64,000 bases of DNA from an uncultured Chloroflexales bacterium (GCA_937902315.1 CALGUG010000064.1:235626-299625), one strand, 5' to 3'. Shown: positions 1 to 8,699, counted from the first letter of the stretch. The notes: generated by a model from the sequence alone, not told the origin. A program made the numbers and translations.

Positions 1-746
1 CCTAGCGCCAGAGGCATCAATTGCTCATTGTTAAGGTAGATCAATGGGCCAAGATAGTCGTTCCAAGCTCCCATAAAGCGGAAGAGGGCGACGACTGCTA
101 GGGCCGGCACAGCCAGCGGCAGAATAATGCGCCAGAGGATGCCGAATTCACTGGTGCCATCGATACGGGCTGCATCAGACAATTCTTCAGGAATAGTCAT
201 AAAGAACTGACGGAGCATAAAGATGAAGAAGGCACCACCAAAGGCATTGGGAACCACCAGTGGCAGATAGGTATTCAGCCAGCCTAAGTTCTTAAAGATA
301 ATGAAGAGCGGCACCATCGTGACTTGCCACGGAATCATCATCGTCGTCAAACAGATGAAGAAGACGATGTCGCGTCCGGGCCAATGCACGCGCGCAAAGC
401 CGTAAGCCACAACTGTAGACGAGATAACCGTCAAAAGTGTGGCGGGCAGACAATACAAAAAGACCGAGTTGAACGCATACAGGTTGAAGTTGTTAAGCGT
501 CCAAGCATCATAGAAGTTATTCCAGTGCGCTGGAATGGGCACCAACACCGGCGGGATGGTATAGACCTGGCTGTCGTTTTTGAGCGCCGAGGTGAACATC
601 CAATAGAACGGAAAGATCCAAGTGATCGACAGCACGATCAAAACTGTATACTTGGAGATCTCTACAAAGAAGCGAGTAGTTGAGAGTGAGCCATCTTTGT
701 GAGCCTGTTTGATAAAGCGCCGCTGTGTCGGCTGTAATGTGCTCAT
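1..746 (-). CDS. Carbohydrate ABC transporter permease, MalG family (C-terminus cut by window edge)
   Basis: Inner-membrane permease of a CUT1-type sugar importer. The reverse-strand frame runs open from position 746 to the left edge, so the C-terminus is missing. It begins MSTLQPTQRRFIKQAHKDG, has a first membrane helix near residues 30-50, and several further hydrophobic segments. The EAA loop that docks on the ATPase is visible as EELSDAARIDGTSEFGILWR. The ATG overlaps the TGA of the upstream permease as ATGA, showing translational coupling. No ATPase gene is seen here; CUT1 systems often share a distant MsmX-like ATPase. Family assignment is firm; the substrate is inferred only from the neighbouring AraC-like regulator. 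Confidence 0.93.
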   Translation of the reverse strand, partial: MSTLQPTQRRFIKQAHKDGSLSTTRFFVEISKYTVLIVLSITWIFPFYWMFTSALKNDSQVYTIPPVLVPIPAHWNNFYDAWTLNNFNLYAFNSVFLYCLPATLLTVISSTVVAYGFARVHWPGRDIVFFICLTTMMIPWQVTMVPLFIIFKNLGWLNTYLPLVVPNAFGGAFFIFMLRQFFMTIPEELSDAARIDGTSEFGILWRIILPLAVPALAVVALFRFMGAWNDYLGPLIYLNNEQLMPLAL

Positions 747-1660
747 TTCTCACCTCCATAGTAGACCCAGCGCGCCGACGAGCGGAACAGCAGAATCGTT
801 GTGATCACAACCGCGATCAAAAGCAACCAGGCCAAAGCCGAGGCTTTACCCATACGCAAGAACTGGAAGGCATTGCGATAGAGATAGACGGCGTAGAAGA
901 GTGTCGCGTTGACCGGTCCACCGTTTGTCAAAAGATAGGGCAAAGTAAACTCTTGGAACGCGTTGATAAAGCCCATAATCAGATTGAACAGGATCACCGG
1001 TGTACACATAGGAATAGTGACATTCCAGAACTGCTGGAAGCCATTTGCGCCGTCTACAGTCGCTGCCTCATAGAGCGAACGCGGAACATCTTGCAGACCT
1101 GCCAAGAAGACCACCACAGCGTTACCGGTCGCCCAAACCGCCACCATAATAATGCTGGGTTTGGCGAGGGTCGGGTTCGACAAAAACGGGATCACAGGCA
1201 GGTTAAAGGCCTGCAGCATACCGTTGATGGCACCGTATTGAATGTTGAGCAAGAAGAGCCACACCATTGAGGTACAGATCGCAGGCACGATCGCTGGAAT
1301 ATACATCACGGCGCGGAAGAAAGAACGCCCAACAATCTTTGTATTGAGCAAGGTCGCAACGCAGAAGGCAAAGCCCAGTGAAAGCGGCACGCTCAAAAGC
1401 ACATAATAGAGCGTATTACCGATCACTTGCCAAAAGAGCGGGTCCTCAAAAAAGATTTCGCTATAGTTTGCGAAACCAATATAGCGAGGTTCACCGATCA
1501 AGTCGTAACGCGTCAAGCTAATATAAAACGAATAGATCAGTGGGTAGACAGTAAAGGCGAAGAAGCCGATCAACCAAGGAGAAATAAATAACAAGCCCTG
1601 GATTAAGCTTCTTTTTTCACGTTTTGTCATCCCTCTTAACCGAGGAGCAGCCATTTGCAT
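743..1660 (-). CDS. Carbohydrate ABC transporter permease, MalF/UgpA family
   Basis: First permease of the sugar importer, about 305 aa. Six membrane segments start around LIQGLLFISPWLIGFFAF near the N-terminus, and the EAA loop reads SLYEAATVDGANGFQQFWNV in the C-terminal half. A longer open frame extends to 1732, but AAGGAGGA sits about 8 nt before the ATG at 1660, and the extra upstream part would run through a hairpin, so 1660 is chosen. It overlaps the next permease by 4 bp. It follows the binding-protein gene by about 80 bp, a gap that contains a strong stem-loop. Confidence 0.93.
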   Translation of the reverse strand: MQMAAPRLRGMTKREKRSLIQGLLFISPWLIGFFAFTVYPLIYSFYISLTRYDLIGEPRYIGFANYSEIFFEDPLFWQVIGNTLYYVLLSVPLSLGFAFCVATLLNTKIVGRSFFRAVMYIPAIVPAICTSMVWLFLLNIQYGAINGMLQAFNLPVIPFLSNPTLAKPSIIMVAVWATGNAVVVFLAGLQDVPRSLYEAATVDGANGFQQFWNVTIPMCTPVILFNLIMGFINAFQEFTLPYLLTNGGPVNATLFYAVYLYRNAFQFLRMGKASALAWLLLIAVVITTILLFRSSARWVYYGGEK

Positions 1661-1698
1661 AGTCTCAATCCTCCTTGTTGCTGATGGCCCCATTAGAG

Positions 1699-1731
1699 TG
1701 TGGATGAAGGAGCGCTGCTCCTTCATCCACA
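1699..1731 (-). promoter_or_regulatory. Stem-loop between binding-protein and permease genes
   Basis: Perfect 15-bp inverted repeat (1699-1713 and 1717-1731) with a 3-nt loop, lying directly after the binding-protein stop codon. There is no U-run. In many sugar importer operons such a hairpin stabilises the binding-protein mRNA or partly terminates transcription so that the binding protein outnumbers the permeases; that role is inferred here. Confidence 0.7.
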
Positions 1732-1739
1732 ATCAGAGA

Positions 1740-3128
1740 CTAGGAAAGGCCTTGTGCCTTCCACTCGGCATCTGCGCGCTTCTGCATTTCAGCAGCCGCC
1801 TCGGTGCCGGTCATTTCACCACGGAATACCTTCTCGCGCAGCTCAATATACTGAGATTGAACAAACGGCTGGAGCGGGCTGCGGCGACCAATGATCCACT
1901 CGTCGACCTGGCTGGGTGCATCGATGTAGAACTTCAAGCCAGGGTAAGCGTTGGGATCGACCTTCTCGAGCCACGGAATGCGACCGAAGATCCAACCCAC
2001 TTCCTTGAAGATGATATCAAGCGCCTTGTCGGTGTAGAGGAACTCGGCGACCTTGAACATACCCTCGATGTTCTTGGCATCCTTGAAGAGCACCACGAAG
2101 TGTGCACCGGTTGCCATGATCTTCTTGCCCTTGCGGCTGGCCGGAACCGGAGCCCAAGTAGCGCGGTTGTACTGAGCGATCTCGGGCTTTTGAATCTGGG
2201 TTTCGCCCGGGTGCCAGTAACCTTCGATAATCATGTTCTGAACACCAGCGTTGAAGGCTGCACCCCAACCGCCCAGGTTCTGATCTTGGCGCATACCCGA
2301 GAACTTGTCGGGGCCGATCAGCTTGATGAACTCGCCACAGGTCTCGAAACACTGGGCGACGGCTTCATCATCCAAGCGCATGGTGCGTTCCTGCTCGTTC
2401 CACCAGTTGAAACCGCCGAACGACTGAGCGCCGAAGTCCATTTCGCCAGCCATCGCGTCGTAGGGGTCGAGACCGAACTGCTTGAGGTTGCCAGCATCAT
2501 CGAACTGGGTCAGAGCCTTGTGCCACTCAAAGGCCTCTTCCCAAGTGGTTGGAGGATTGTCGGGATCTAAGCCTGCATCTTCGGCAGCCTTGCTGTTGTA
2601 GTTCAGGCCCCACCAGATGTAGCTTTCGATACCGGGGATACCGATCATCTTGCCGTCGTAGAAAGCGCTGTTCCAAAGCGGCTCGAGGATCTCTTCTTTC
2701 TTGATGATCGAGCTGCTGTTGACTAGATCATCGGGTGGGGTCAGAGCACCGCGATAGAACAGGTTGGCATAGTCGAAGTTCGAACCACCATCAGGAGGAG
2801 TACCACCCGCAACCGCTGTCAAGATCGCTTCGGTATTAACCGAGGACTTGTACTCAAGAACATTGTCGCCCATGGCTTCTTTGAATTCGGGCGTTTCCTT
2901 GATTGCATTGACAGCAGCGTCGAGGTTACCCCAGGCGAACCACCACTGAACGGTCTTGCCACCGCTAGCGGGTTGAGGAGCGTTTCCGGAAGAACTGGCG
3001 GGCTGATCGCCAGTCGCAGGAGCAGGAGAACCAGCTTGTTGTCCACCACAAGCTGCCAGTAGTGCACCGGTAGCAGCGAACGCAGCGGATTTCAAAAACC
3101 GACGTCGGCTAAGCATCTGTTTTGTCAT
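1740..3128 (-). CDS. Extracellular sugar-binding lipoprotein of ABC importer
   Basis: 462-aa family 1 solute-binding protein. The N-terminus has an SRRRFLK twin-arginine-like motif, a hydrophobic stretch and an LAAC lipobox (Cys27), followed by a Gly/Ser/Pro/Ala linker, so it is probably Tat-exported and lipid-anchored. AAGGAG precedes the ATG at 3128. It is the first gene of an operon with two permeases and diverges from an AraC-type regulator. The ligand cannot be read from the sequence; the true-AraC-like regulator next door makes a pentose or arabino-oligosaccharide plausible. Confidence 0.93.
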   Translation of the reverse strand: MTKQMLSRRRFLKSAAFAATGALLAACGGQQAGSPAPATGDQPASSSGNAPQPASGGKTVQWWFAWGNLDAAVNAIKETPEFKEAMGDNVLEYKSSVNTEAILTAVAGGTPPDGGSNFDYANLFYRGALTPPDDLVNSSSIIKKEEILEPLWNSAFYDGKMIGIPGIESYIWWGLNYNSKAAEDAGLDPDNPPTTWEEAFEWHKALTQFDDAGNLKQFGLDPYDAMAGEMDFGAQSFGGFNWWNEQERTMRLDDEAVAQCFETCGEFIKLIGPDKFSGMRQDQNLGGWGAAFNAGVQNMIIEGYWHPGETQIQKPEIAQYNRATWAPVPASRKGKKIMATGAHFVVLFKDAKNIEGMFKVAEFLYTDKALDIIFKEVGWIFGRIPWLEKVDPNAYPGLKFYIDAPSQVDEWIIGRRSPLQPFVQSQYIELREKVFRGEMTGTEAAAEMQKRADAEWKAQGLS

Positions 3129-3490
3129 TCTGACAACTCCTTGAGCATCTTTGCTTTCTGTAACGTCTCACTACGCCTTGGTGTAAAGGTATGACCGTTA
3201 GGCTATACCCACAGTCGTACTGCCAGAAATCGCGTTGAAAATACGACCCCAAGCATATTCCAACACTTAGATTGTCTCGGCGGTACAATACACAGTATAA
3301 ATCAAAAAATCAAAAAAGGTTTTTTTCATCCACACAGAATCAAATCTCTATGGATGCGCCGTTGTCGCTCCGTGGACAACAGATTACTGTACTATTGACT
3401 GCACACAGCCTCTGATTAGAAATAGGCATTGAATAAGCGTATTATATCAGATGCTTATGCGAAAGACTAATAGCAAGAGTTGCTAAAAAT
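3129..3490. promoter_or_regulatory. Divergent control region of sugar operon and araC-like gene
   Basis: 362-bp intergenic region. On the minus strand a TATAAT (3442-3447) lies 18 nt from a weak TTAGTC, a possible promoter for the transporter operon with a leader of about 300 nt. The stretch 3299-3326 is A/T-rich with a repeated ATCAAAAA. The decamer TTCATCCACA (3325-3334) also occurs in the stem-loop at 1722-1731 and at 11443-11452. Binding sites for the AraC-like protein are expected here, but I could not define a half-site. Confidence 0.35.
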
Positions 3491-4339
3491 ATGCACGATT
3501 CTGCTACATATACAGATGATGCCACTGGGCCTTTCACGCCTGCGCCGCCGCGCGAGCTTGTGATCGCTGGCCACTACATCAGCGGCGCGCGTTATCGGGT
3601 TCAGCGCATCAATGGAACGCGCAACTGGTTTTTGACCTACACACGCGCTGGCGGCGGCCAATACATCATCAATGGAGAGACCTTCCGTTGCCAAGAGGGC
3701 GATGTGATCTTGTTATCGCCCGGCACAGTGCATGACTACGGGACATCACCCGATAAAGAGCTATGGGATTTCTATTGGACCCACTTTCAGCCGCGCGATT
3801 ATTGGCTCGATTGGCTCTCATTCGCAGAGAGCGCGCCCGGCCTGCGCAAACAGACCATCCCTAACCCACAAAATAGCAACGAGATCGAAGAAGCTTTCCA
3901 GCGTTTGTTGCGACGTAGCCAGCGCGCTGGCACGTGGCAAACCTCGCTGAGCGAAAACGCGCTCGAAGAGATCATCATTTTGATTGCTCAGGAGGCGGCT
4001 CGCTCGGCGTCGCACCTCTTCGATACGCGCGTCGCCACCGTGATGCAAACCATTCGCGACCGTTATCACGAGCCACTCACAGTCAGCTCGCTCGCCGAAC
4101 TGGTCGGGCTTTCGCCCTCGCGTCTGGCGCACCTGTTTAAAGCCCAAACCGGCAGCGCCTTAATCGAAACGATCATCGCCTTTCGCCTGCGCCAGGCGGC
4201 CCGCCTGCTCGAATTCACCGATCTGCCGATCAGCACGATCGCCAGCGCGGTCGGTTTCGAATCGAGCTTCTACTTTTCGCGCCAGTTTCGGCACAACTTC
4301 GGCTGTAGCCCCAGCGCCTACCGCCGCCGAACGGTTTAA
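3491..4339 (+). CDS. AraC-type transcriptional regulator with cupin sensor domain
   Basis: 282 aa. Residues 20-110 form a cupin-like ligand pocket and residues 178-280 the double helix-turn-helix DNA-binding domain (SPSRLAHLFKAQTG, then FYFSRQFRHNFGCSPSAYRR). The N-domain is unusually close to E. coli AraC: DVILLSPGTVHDYG and PRDYWLDWL match AraC's DILLFPPGEIHHYG and PRAYWHEWL from memory. It is therefore probably a sugar-responsive activator/repressor of the divergent ABC operon. Arabinose as effector is an inference. Confidence 0.93.
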   Translation: MHDSATYTDDATGPFTPAPPRELVIAGHYISGARYRVQRINGTRNWFLTYTRAGGGQYIINGETFRCQEGDVILLSPGTVHDYGTSPDKELWDFYWTHFQPRDYWLDWLSFAESAPGLRKQTIPNPQNSNEIEEAFQRLLRRSQRAGTWQTSLSENALEEIIILIAQEAARSASHLFDTRVATVMQTIRDRYHEPLTVSSLAELVGLSPSRLAHLFKAQTGSALIETIIAFRLRQAARLLEFTDLPISTIASAVGFESSFYFSRQFRHNFGCSPSAYRRRTV

Positions 4340-4519
4340 GCTCTGGAGGGTTAGTGCGTCGAATACGATCAGCATATCTGGCTTGCGAGCAAGCGCAAAG
4401 TTGCTACTCAGATGCTGGGTCGAGAGCGAAATTACTCGTCACAACGCGCTCTCAGCAGAACTATTGTCTAAATCGAGCCCCAAATGATTGTCTCTTTGCA
4501 GTGCAGCGCGAGAGCGGTA

Positions 4520-4534
4520 TACTTACCGTAAGTA
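4520..4534. promoter_or_regulatory. Short dyad upstream of aminotransferase gene
   Basis: TACTTAC-C-GTAAGTA is a perfect 7-bp dyad about 85 bp before the aminotransferase start. It could be an operator. No regulator is known for it. Confidence 0.3.
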
Positions 4535-4581
4535 CCTTGGGGTGCTAGCGTGGTGATCGCTACACCACTTTTGATTCTTAG

Positions 4582-4612
4582 GTTAGTGGTCTAGAGGTTA
4601 GGCACCACTAAC
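4582..4612 (+). promoter_or_regulatory. Hairpin ending 5 nt before a start codon
   Basis: Perfect 9-bp arms GTTAGTGGT (4582-4590) and ACCACTAAC (4604-4612) with a 13-nt loop. The hairpin occupies the place of the ribosome-binding site of the aminotransferase whose ATG is at 4618; no Shine-Dalgarno sequence is visible between them. It may be an operator dyad in DNA or a translation-control hairpin in RNA. Confidence 0.45.
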
Positions 4613-4617
4613 GAGAA

Positions 4618-5838
4618 ATGAGAACGACGTTTATGGACACTTGGAATGAGCGCCTTTCAGAAGCCGCAAAATCGATCAAAAGCTCAGCGATCCGCGACTT
4701 GTTGAAGGTAACAGAACAACCTGAGGTGATCTCTTTTGCAGGAGGTCTTCCCGCACCAGAATGTTTCCCGACCGAAGAACTTACCGCCGCCACCGAACGC
4801 GTATTGGTTGAGCAGCCACTTGCAGCGCTTCAATATGGCCCAACCGAAGGCTATACGCCTTTGCGAGAGCTGATCGCCCAGCACATGACTCGTCTCAACG
4901 TCGATGTACCTATGAGTCAAGTATTGATCAGCAGCGGCTCACAGCAGGCGCTCGATCAGATCGGTAAGCTTTTCATTGATCCGGGAGCCTTGGTAGCGGT
5001 AGAAGAGCCGACCTATCTGGGCGCTTTGCAGGCTTGGGGCCCTTACAAACCAAGCTATGTCACCATTCCAATGGATGATGAAGGCTTGAAAGTCGATGCA
5101 CTACAGGCCATTTTGGAAGAGGGCGCTCGCCCACGTTTCCTCTATTTGGTCTCGTGCTTCCAGAACCCAACCGGTGTAACGCTCTCGGCAGAGCGCAAAA
5201 TCGCCTTGCTAAAGTTGGCAGCTCAATATAACCTGCCGATCGTCGAAGACGATCCTTATGGCGAATTGTACTATGAGGGCGAGCGCCCGCCGCTTCTGGC
5301 CGCCCAGGATATCGCAATGCACGGCGAGCTGCGCCACGTGATCTATCTCAGCACCTTCTCGAAGGTACTTGCCCCTGGTCTGCGTGTTGGCTGGGTGATC
5401 GCACCCCAAGCGCTGATCAGTAAATTCGTCTCGGCCAAGCAAGGTATGGATCTGCACTCGGGCAGTTTGGCCCAAGCCAGCGCCTATGAAGCCTGTCGTA
5501 CAGGTCTGCTCGAGCGCCATGTGCCGACCATTCGCGCTATCTACCACGAGCGCCGCGACGCTATGCTGGCGGCCCTTGAGGAGCATATGCCAGCTGGCGT
5601 AAAGTGGACCCGCCCCAAAGGTGGCATGTTTGTCTGGCTGACTGTGCCAGAACACATCGATACCACCGAACTGCTGAGCGTGGCGCTGCAAGAGAATGTA
5701 GCGTTTGTGCCGGGCACAACCTTCTATGCCAATGGCGGCGGCACCAACACCATGCGCCTCAACTTCTCGCACCCCTCTGCCGAGAAGATCAAGCAAGGTG
5801 TGGTTCGGCTAGCCAACGCGATTAAGGCCCGCCTCTAG
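4618..5838 (+). CDS. PLP-dependent aminotransferase (MocR/LysN-type, no DNA-binding domain)
   Basis: 406-aa fold-type I aminotransferase of the 2-aminoadipate/aromatic transaminase group. Visible are NPTG (183-186), the cofactor Asp in DDPYGEL (about 212) and the Schiff-base Lys249 in STFSKVLAPGLRVGW. It lacks the N-terminal GntR helix-turn-helix of MocR regulators, so it is an enzyme. Candidate substrates are 2-aminoadipate, branched-chain or aromatic amino acids. The ATG at 4618 and an internal ATG at 4633 are both possible; neither has a good ribosome-binding site. It is followed by a terminator. Confidence 0.92.
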   Translation: MRTTFMDTWNERLSEAAKSIKSSAIRDLLKVTEQPEVISFAGGLPAPECFPTEELTAATERVLVEQPLAALQYGPTEGYTPLRELIAQHMTRLNVDVPMSQVLISSGSQQALDQIGKLFIDPGALVAVEEPTYLGALQAWGPYKPSYVTIPMDDEGLKVDALQAILEEGARPRFLYLVSCFQNPTGVTLSAERKIALLKLAAQYNLPIVEDDPYGELYYEGERPPLLAAQDIAMHGELRHVIYLSTFSKVLAPGLRVGWVIAPQALISKFVSAKQGMDLHSGSLAQASAYEACRTGLLERHVPTIRAIYHERRDAMLAALEEHMPAGVKWTRPKGGMFVWLTVPEHIDTTELLSVALQENVAFVPGTTFYANGGGTNTMRLNFSHPSAEKIKQGVVRLANAIKARL

Positions 5839-5899
5839 GGCCGAATGAGGGCGATCGTTGTGCATAGCTTGCGCTTGTAAAACTCAAGCTTGTGATACA

Positions 5900-5938
5900 A
5901 GAGGTGTGGGTTCTCATAGGATCCACGCCTCTTTTTTT
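5900..5938 (+). terminator. Rho-independent terminator after aminotransferase
   Basis: Stem AGAGGTGTGG with complement CCACGCCTCT (one G-U wobble), followed by a run of seven T. It ends the aminotransferase transcript. Confidence 0.85.
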
Positions 5939-5942
5939 GTTT

Positions 5943-6066
5943 TGATACTAAATCCGGTTGATTAGGTTCTCTTTGGTCTTCGGCAGAGCGGAACGTGTCT
6001 CTTTTTTCCCGGCTTTTCGTTTTTCTGAGTGAAGAGAATGCAGGTCTTTAAACGGATTTGGTATGA
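5943..6066. repeat. Short element with inverted termini
   Basis: Left end TGATACTAAATCCG and right end CGGATTTGGTATGA are inverted copies matching at 12 of 14 positions and enclosing 124 bp. The interior carries CTTCGGCAGAGCGGAAC, the second motif of the dispersed repeat family. The element at 10729-10891 has related ends and a related interior. It looks like a MITE; no transposase is present. Confidence 0.65.
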
Positions 6067-6217
6067 CCTATACAATACTGCTATTTGAGCGCAACAAACG
6101 TATCAAAAAACGGAATGTCTTTTTGGCCCGTGGCAGAGCGGAACTCAGCTATTTTTCCCTTTTCCGTTTCCCCGAGTTACAAGCATACTCGTTGAGCAAC
6201 GAAACGCAGCGTTCCAG

Positions 6218-6402
6218 CCTGCTCGGTGTTTGCACCGGGCAGGTTACAGCGAAAGCGACGGAGGCAGCGAAGCGCTCGACGGACCGAATGGGAGGACAGC
6301 CGCTCTGATAGCCGTAGGCGGACGCGGTCGAAGCCTTCTTTGGGGTGAAGAGCCTTTCCGCCAGTGCAAGACAAGATTGGTATAGAAAGCGCTTAAACGG
6401 AT
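6218..6402 (+). repeat. Dispersed repeat copy 1 (core 6307-6326)
   Basis: Contains the 20-base core GATAGCCGTAGGCGGACGCG, the following CCGCC tail and a right end AAACGGATTA. A hairpin at 6218-6243 (CCTGCTCGGTG with CACCGGGCAGG) precedes it. A further copy of the CGGCAGAGCGGAAC motif lies at about 6129-6142. Confidence 0.7.
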
Positions 6403-6457
6403 TACGAACGAGCCATGGTACACTTGGAAAAAGCAACAGCCTATGAGGAATATCTCC

Positions 6458-7381
6458 ATGAGCGCAAATAAACGAATTATCCTAGCTGGGGCGACCGGTT
6501 TAATTGGACGTCATCTCTACGCCCAGTTACGCGAACACGGCTATGATGTCGTCGCCCTCGTTCGTAATCCCGATAAGGCGGCAGAGCGTCTTCCTAAAAA
6601 TAGTCGCATCTTTGCTTGGCAGCCGGGCAAAGATGGCGAGTGGAGCAAAGAGGTCGATGGCGCCTACGCGGTTATCTGCTTGGCGGGCGCTTCGGTCTAT
6701 GCTCAGCGTTGGACAGCGGCGTATAAAAAACAGATTCACGACTCGCGCGTGATAGCCATGCGCGGGCTGGTAGAAGCCGCACTGAAGGTTCAACAGAAAC
6801 CGCAAGTGATCATGTATGGCTCTGCAGTGGGCTATTATGGCTCTTGCGACGATACAAAGCTGACCGAAAGTGCGCCCGCAGGCAACGACTTTTTGGCTCG
6901 CGTTTGTATCGATGGCGAACGCGAGTTGCTGCCCGCCCAAGAGGCCGGAATCCGCACCATCGCGCTGCGCACTGGCCTTGTGCTCGACCACAACGAGGGC
7001 GCCCTGCCCAAAATGTTGCTGCCATTCCGCTTTTTTGTGGGTGGCCACTTCGGCAATGGCGATCAGTGGATCTCGTGGATTCACCGCGACGACGAGGTAG
7101 CGCTGATAAGCTTTGCGCTCGAAAACGAGGCGATCTGCGGCCCGCTGAATGTCACCGCGCCCGAACCCGTCACCAATCGCGAATTCAGCGCCACCCTCGG
7201 CCGTGTCTACGCCACGCCAGCTTGGCTACGAGTACCGAGCTTCGCCCTTAAAGCGGCGCTGGGCGAGTTTTCTGAATCGATCTTAAACGGGCAGCGCGTT
7301 ATTCCCGCTAAAGCGCTCGAGGCCGGATTCATCTTTCGCTATCCCTACCTCGCTGCGGCCTTGCGCCAGATTTTAGGCTGA
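6458..7381 (+). CDS. TIGR01777-family NAD(P)-dependent epimerase/sugar-nucleotide-like protein
   Basis: About 307 aa, related to E. coli YfcH. The Rossmann nucleotide-binding motif GATGLIGRHL is near the N-terminus and the extended-SDR motif YGSAVGYYG carries the active-site tyrosine region. The C-terminal DUF1731-type part (GPLNVTAPEPVTNREFSATLG) is also present. The start is set at 6458 rather than 6443 because GAGGA lies about 8-12 nt upstream of the second ATG. The real substrate of this family is unknown. It stands alone after a repeat-filled gap. Confidence 0.9.
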   Translation: MSANKRIILAGATGLIGRHLYAQLREHGYDVVALVRNPDKAAERLPKNSRIFAWQPGKDGEWSKEVDGAYAVICLAGASVYAQRWTAAYKKQIHDSRVIAMRGLVEAALKVQQKPQVIMYGSAVGYYGSCDDTKLTESAPAGNDFLARVCIDGERELLPAQEAGIRTIALRTGLVLDHNEGALPKMLLPFRFFVGGHFGNGDQWISWIHRDDEVALISFALENEAICGPLNVTAPEPVTNREFSATLGRVYATPAWLRVPSFALKAALGEFSESILNGQRVIPAKALEAGFIFRYPYLAAALRQILG

Positions 7382-7434
7382 AAAAGCCGCGTTCAAAGTG
7401 GTTTTTTGGTCTATAAAGACAAAATCGATCGTGG

Positions 7435-7450
7435 TATACTGAAAACAAGG
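7435..7450 (+). promoter_or_regulatory. Possible promoter motif TATACTGAAAACAAGG
   Basis: This 16-mer recurs exactly at 11295-11310, in both cases upstream of a plus-strand gene. TATACT could be a -10 hexamer. At the second site TTGGTA is present 18 nt upstream; here the -35 is unclear. Confidence 0.35.
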
Positions 7451-7480
7451 CCCAAGCTCAATTGATCACAGTGAAATGGT

Positions 7481-8281
7481 ATGGCACGCACAAGCTTTAA
7501 TCCCAATCACGATGGGTTTGCCTTTGTAAACTCATGGACATTCAATCCGTCGGAAAAAGCTGAAATGAAGACAGCTTTGAACCAGTCGATCGACGGTGCG
7601 TTTAAGTCGTTGCCCCGCTCAAAGGCCTCGCTCGCATCTTCCTCGATCGGCTCGACCCTACGCAATTGGATCCTCCAAGCGATGCCTGACACCTACGGGA
7701 TGTGTGGCGGTATGGCCTATGCTGCGCTCGACTATTTCCGGTGCGGCCTACCAGTTCCACGTGGCAAGAGCTATATGGATCATCCGAACTATGATACGCC
7801 CGAAGGCCGTCTGGTGCGCGATTACCTCTGGGAGCGCCAAAAACAGAGCTTTACGATCAACGCACCGACCCTACTCGGCTGGATGATTATGCTGCATATC
7901 GACCTGCCCTTTGTCGACGATGGTCCTTCGTGGGTCTTGAAGAAGACGATCGGCGAGTGGAAAGAGCTGAAGCAGTATCTCGATAGTGGCACGCCTTGGC
8001 CGCTCTGCTTGATCGGCACATCGCGCAGCCCGTTCGACAACCACCAAGTGTTGGCGATCGGCTACGATGATCCGGGCGATGGCACTGGCACGCTCTATCT
8101 CTACGATTCCAACGCGCCCGATGTGGTCTCGGTCACCAAGCTCGACTTCCGCCACGAATACCTTGTGGCCGAAGAGAGCTGCCCGAGCCCGGCCCGTGGC
8201 CCTTTGCGCGGCTTTTTCTGTGGGGCCTATACCCCGCAAATCCCTCCGCTTATTCCGAGCAGCTTGCAACGCCAAGTCTAA
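7481..8281 (+). CDS. Hypothetical protein, possible papain-fold/C39-like peptidase
   Basis: 266 aa without a signal peptide or membrane segment. I do not recognise the family. Three spaced motifs resemble a cysteine-peptidase triad: a Cys in TYGMCGGMAYAALDYF (about residue 75), a His in FDNHQVLAIGYDD (about 189) and an Asp/Asn in LYLYDSNAP. This order and spacing fit C39-like or transglutaminase-like folds, but the activity is inferred. A strong terminator-like hairpin follows. It could also be a non-catalytic member of that fold. Confidence 0.8.
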   Translation: MARTSFNPNHDGFAFVNSWTFNPSEKAEMKTALNQSIDGAFKSLPRSKASLASSSIGSTLRNWILQAMPDTYGMCGGMAYAALDYFRCGLPVPRGKSYMDHPNYDTPEGRLVRDYLWERQKQSFTINAPTLLGWMIMLHIDLPFVDDGPSWVLKKTIGEWKELKQYLDSGTPWPLCLIGTSRSPFDNHQVLAIGYDDPGDGTGTLYLYDSNAPDVVSVTKLDFRHEYLVAEESCPSPARGPLRGFFCGAYTPQIPPLIPSSLQRQV

Positions 8282-8292
8282 ACAAACACACA

Positions 8293-8319
8293 GAGAGCGA
8301 TGGGCCTTCCATCGCTCTC
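8293..8319 (+). terminator. Hairpin after hypothetical gene
   Basis: Perfect 11-bp stem GAGAGCGATGG/CCATCGCTCTC with a 5-nt loop, starting 12 nt after the stop codon. The T-run is weak (ATTCTG). Confidence 0.6.
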
Positions 8320-8348
8320 ATTCTGCATCCACCTGATTTTTAGCGCTT

Positions 8349-8622
8349 TGACGGCGAGGTCTCTCCTTTCCATTCGGTCTCTAGCGCGTCCGCCTACGGC
8401 TATCAGCAGGGCTAATCTGCCCTCATCCCCGACCCTTCTCCTGCATTGCGGGAGCTGTACATTAGCCACAAATCGACATACGGTCAGCGTTATCGGCCCT
8501 CACCCCCGGCCCCCTCTCCCGCACTGCGGGCGAGGGGGGTGAATATCGCCTTGTGCTGCCGACACGACTTTTAGGTAATGCATAGTTGCGGGAGAAGGGA
8601 GCGATACGCGACCCGCTTAAAG
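8349..8622 (-). repeat. Repeat cluster: core copy 2 (core 8385-8404) plus C-rich and 85-bp repeats
   Basis: Contains a reverse-oriented core (8385-8404), two C-rich hairpin motifs of the type CTCACCCCCGGCCCCCTCTC (about 8417-8456 and 8498-8541), and a segment at 8534-8622 whose reverse complement closely matches 63889-63990. There is no credible coding sequence; the C-rich motif resembles repeats widespread in bacterial genomes. Confidence 0.7.
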
Positions 8623-8699
8623 AGCTGCCCCCGCGAAACGGGAACAAGTCGAACAAATCACACCGATCTCGAAGCGATCAAACGAGCTAAAGCGCTTGC

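Noticed and set aside
6063..6459. Several short open frames on both strands
   Set aside because: They are readings of the dispersed repeat and its hairpin, and share the repeat-derived peptides seen at other copies.
8462..8656. 64-codon open frame on the minus strand
   Set aside because: Translation of C-rich repeat DNA; the same peptide type arises wherever this repeat occurs.
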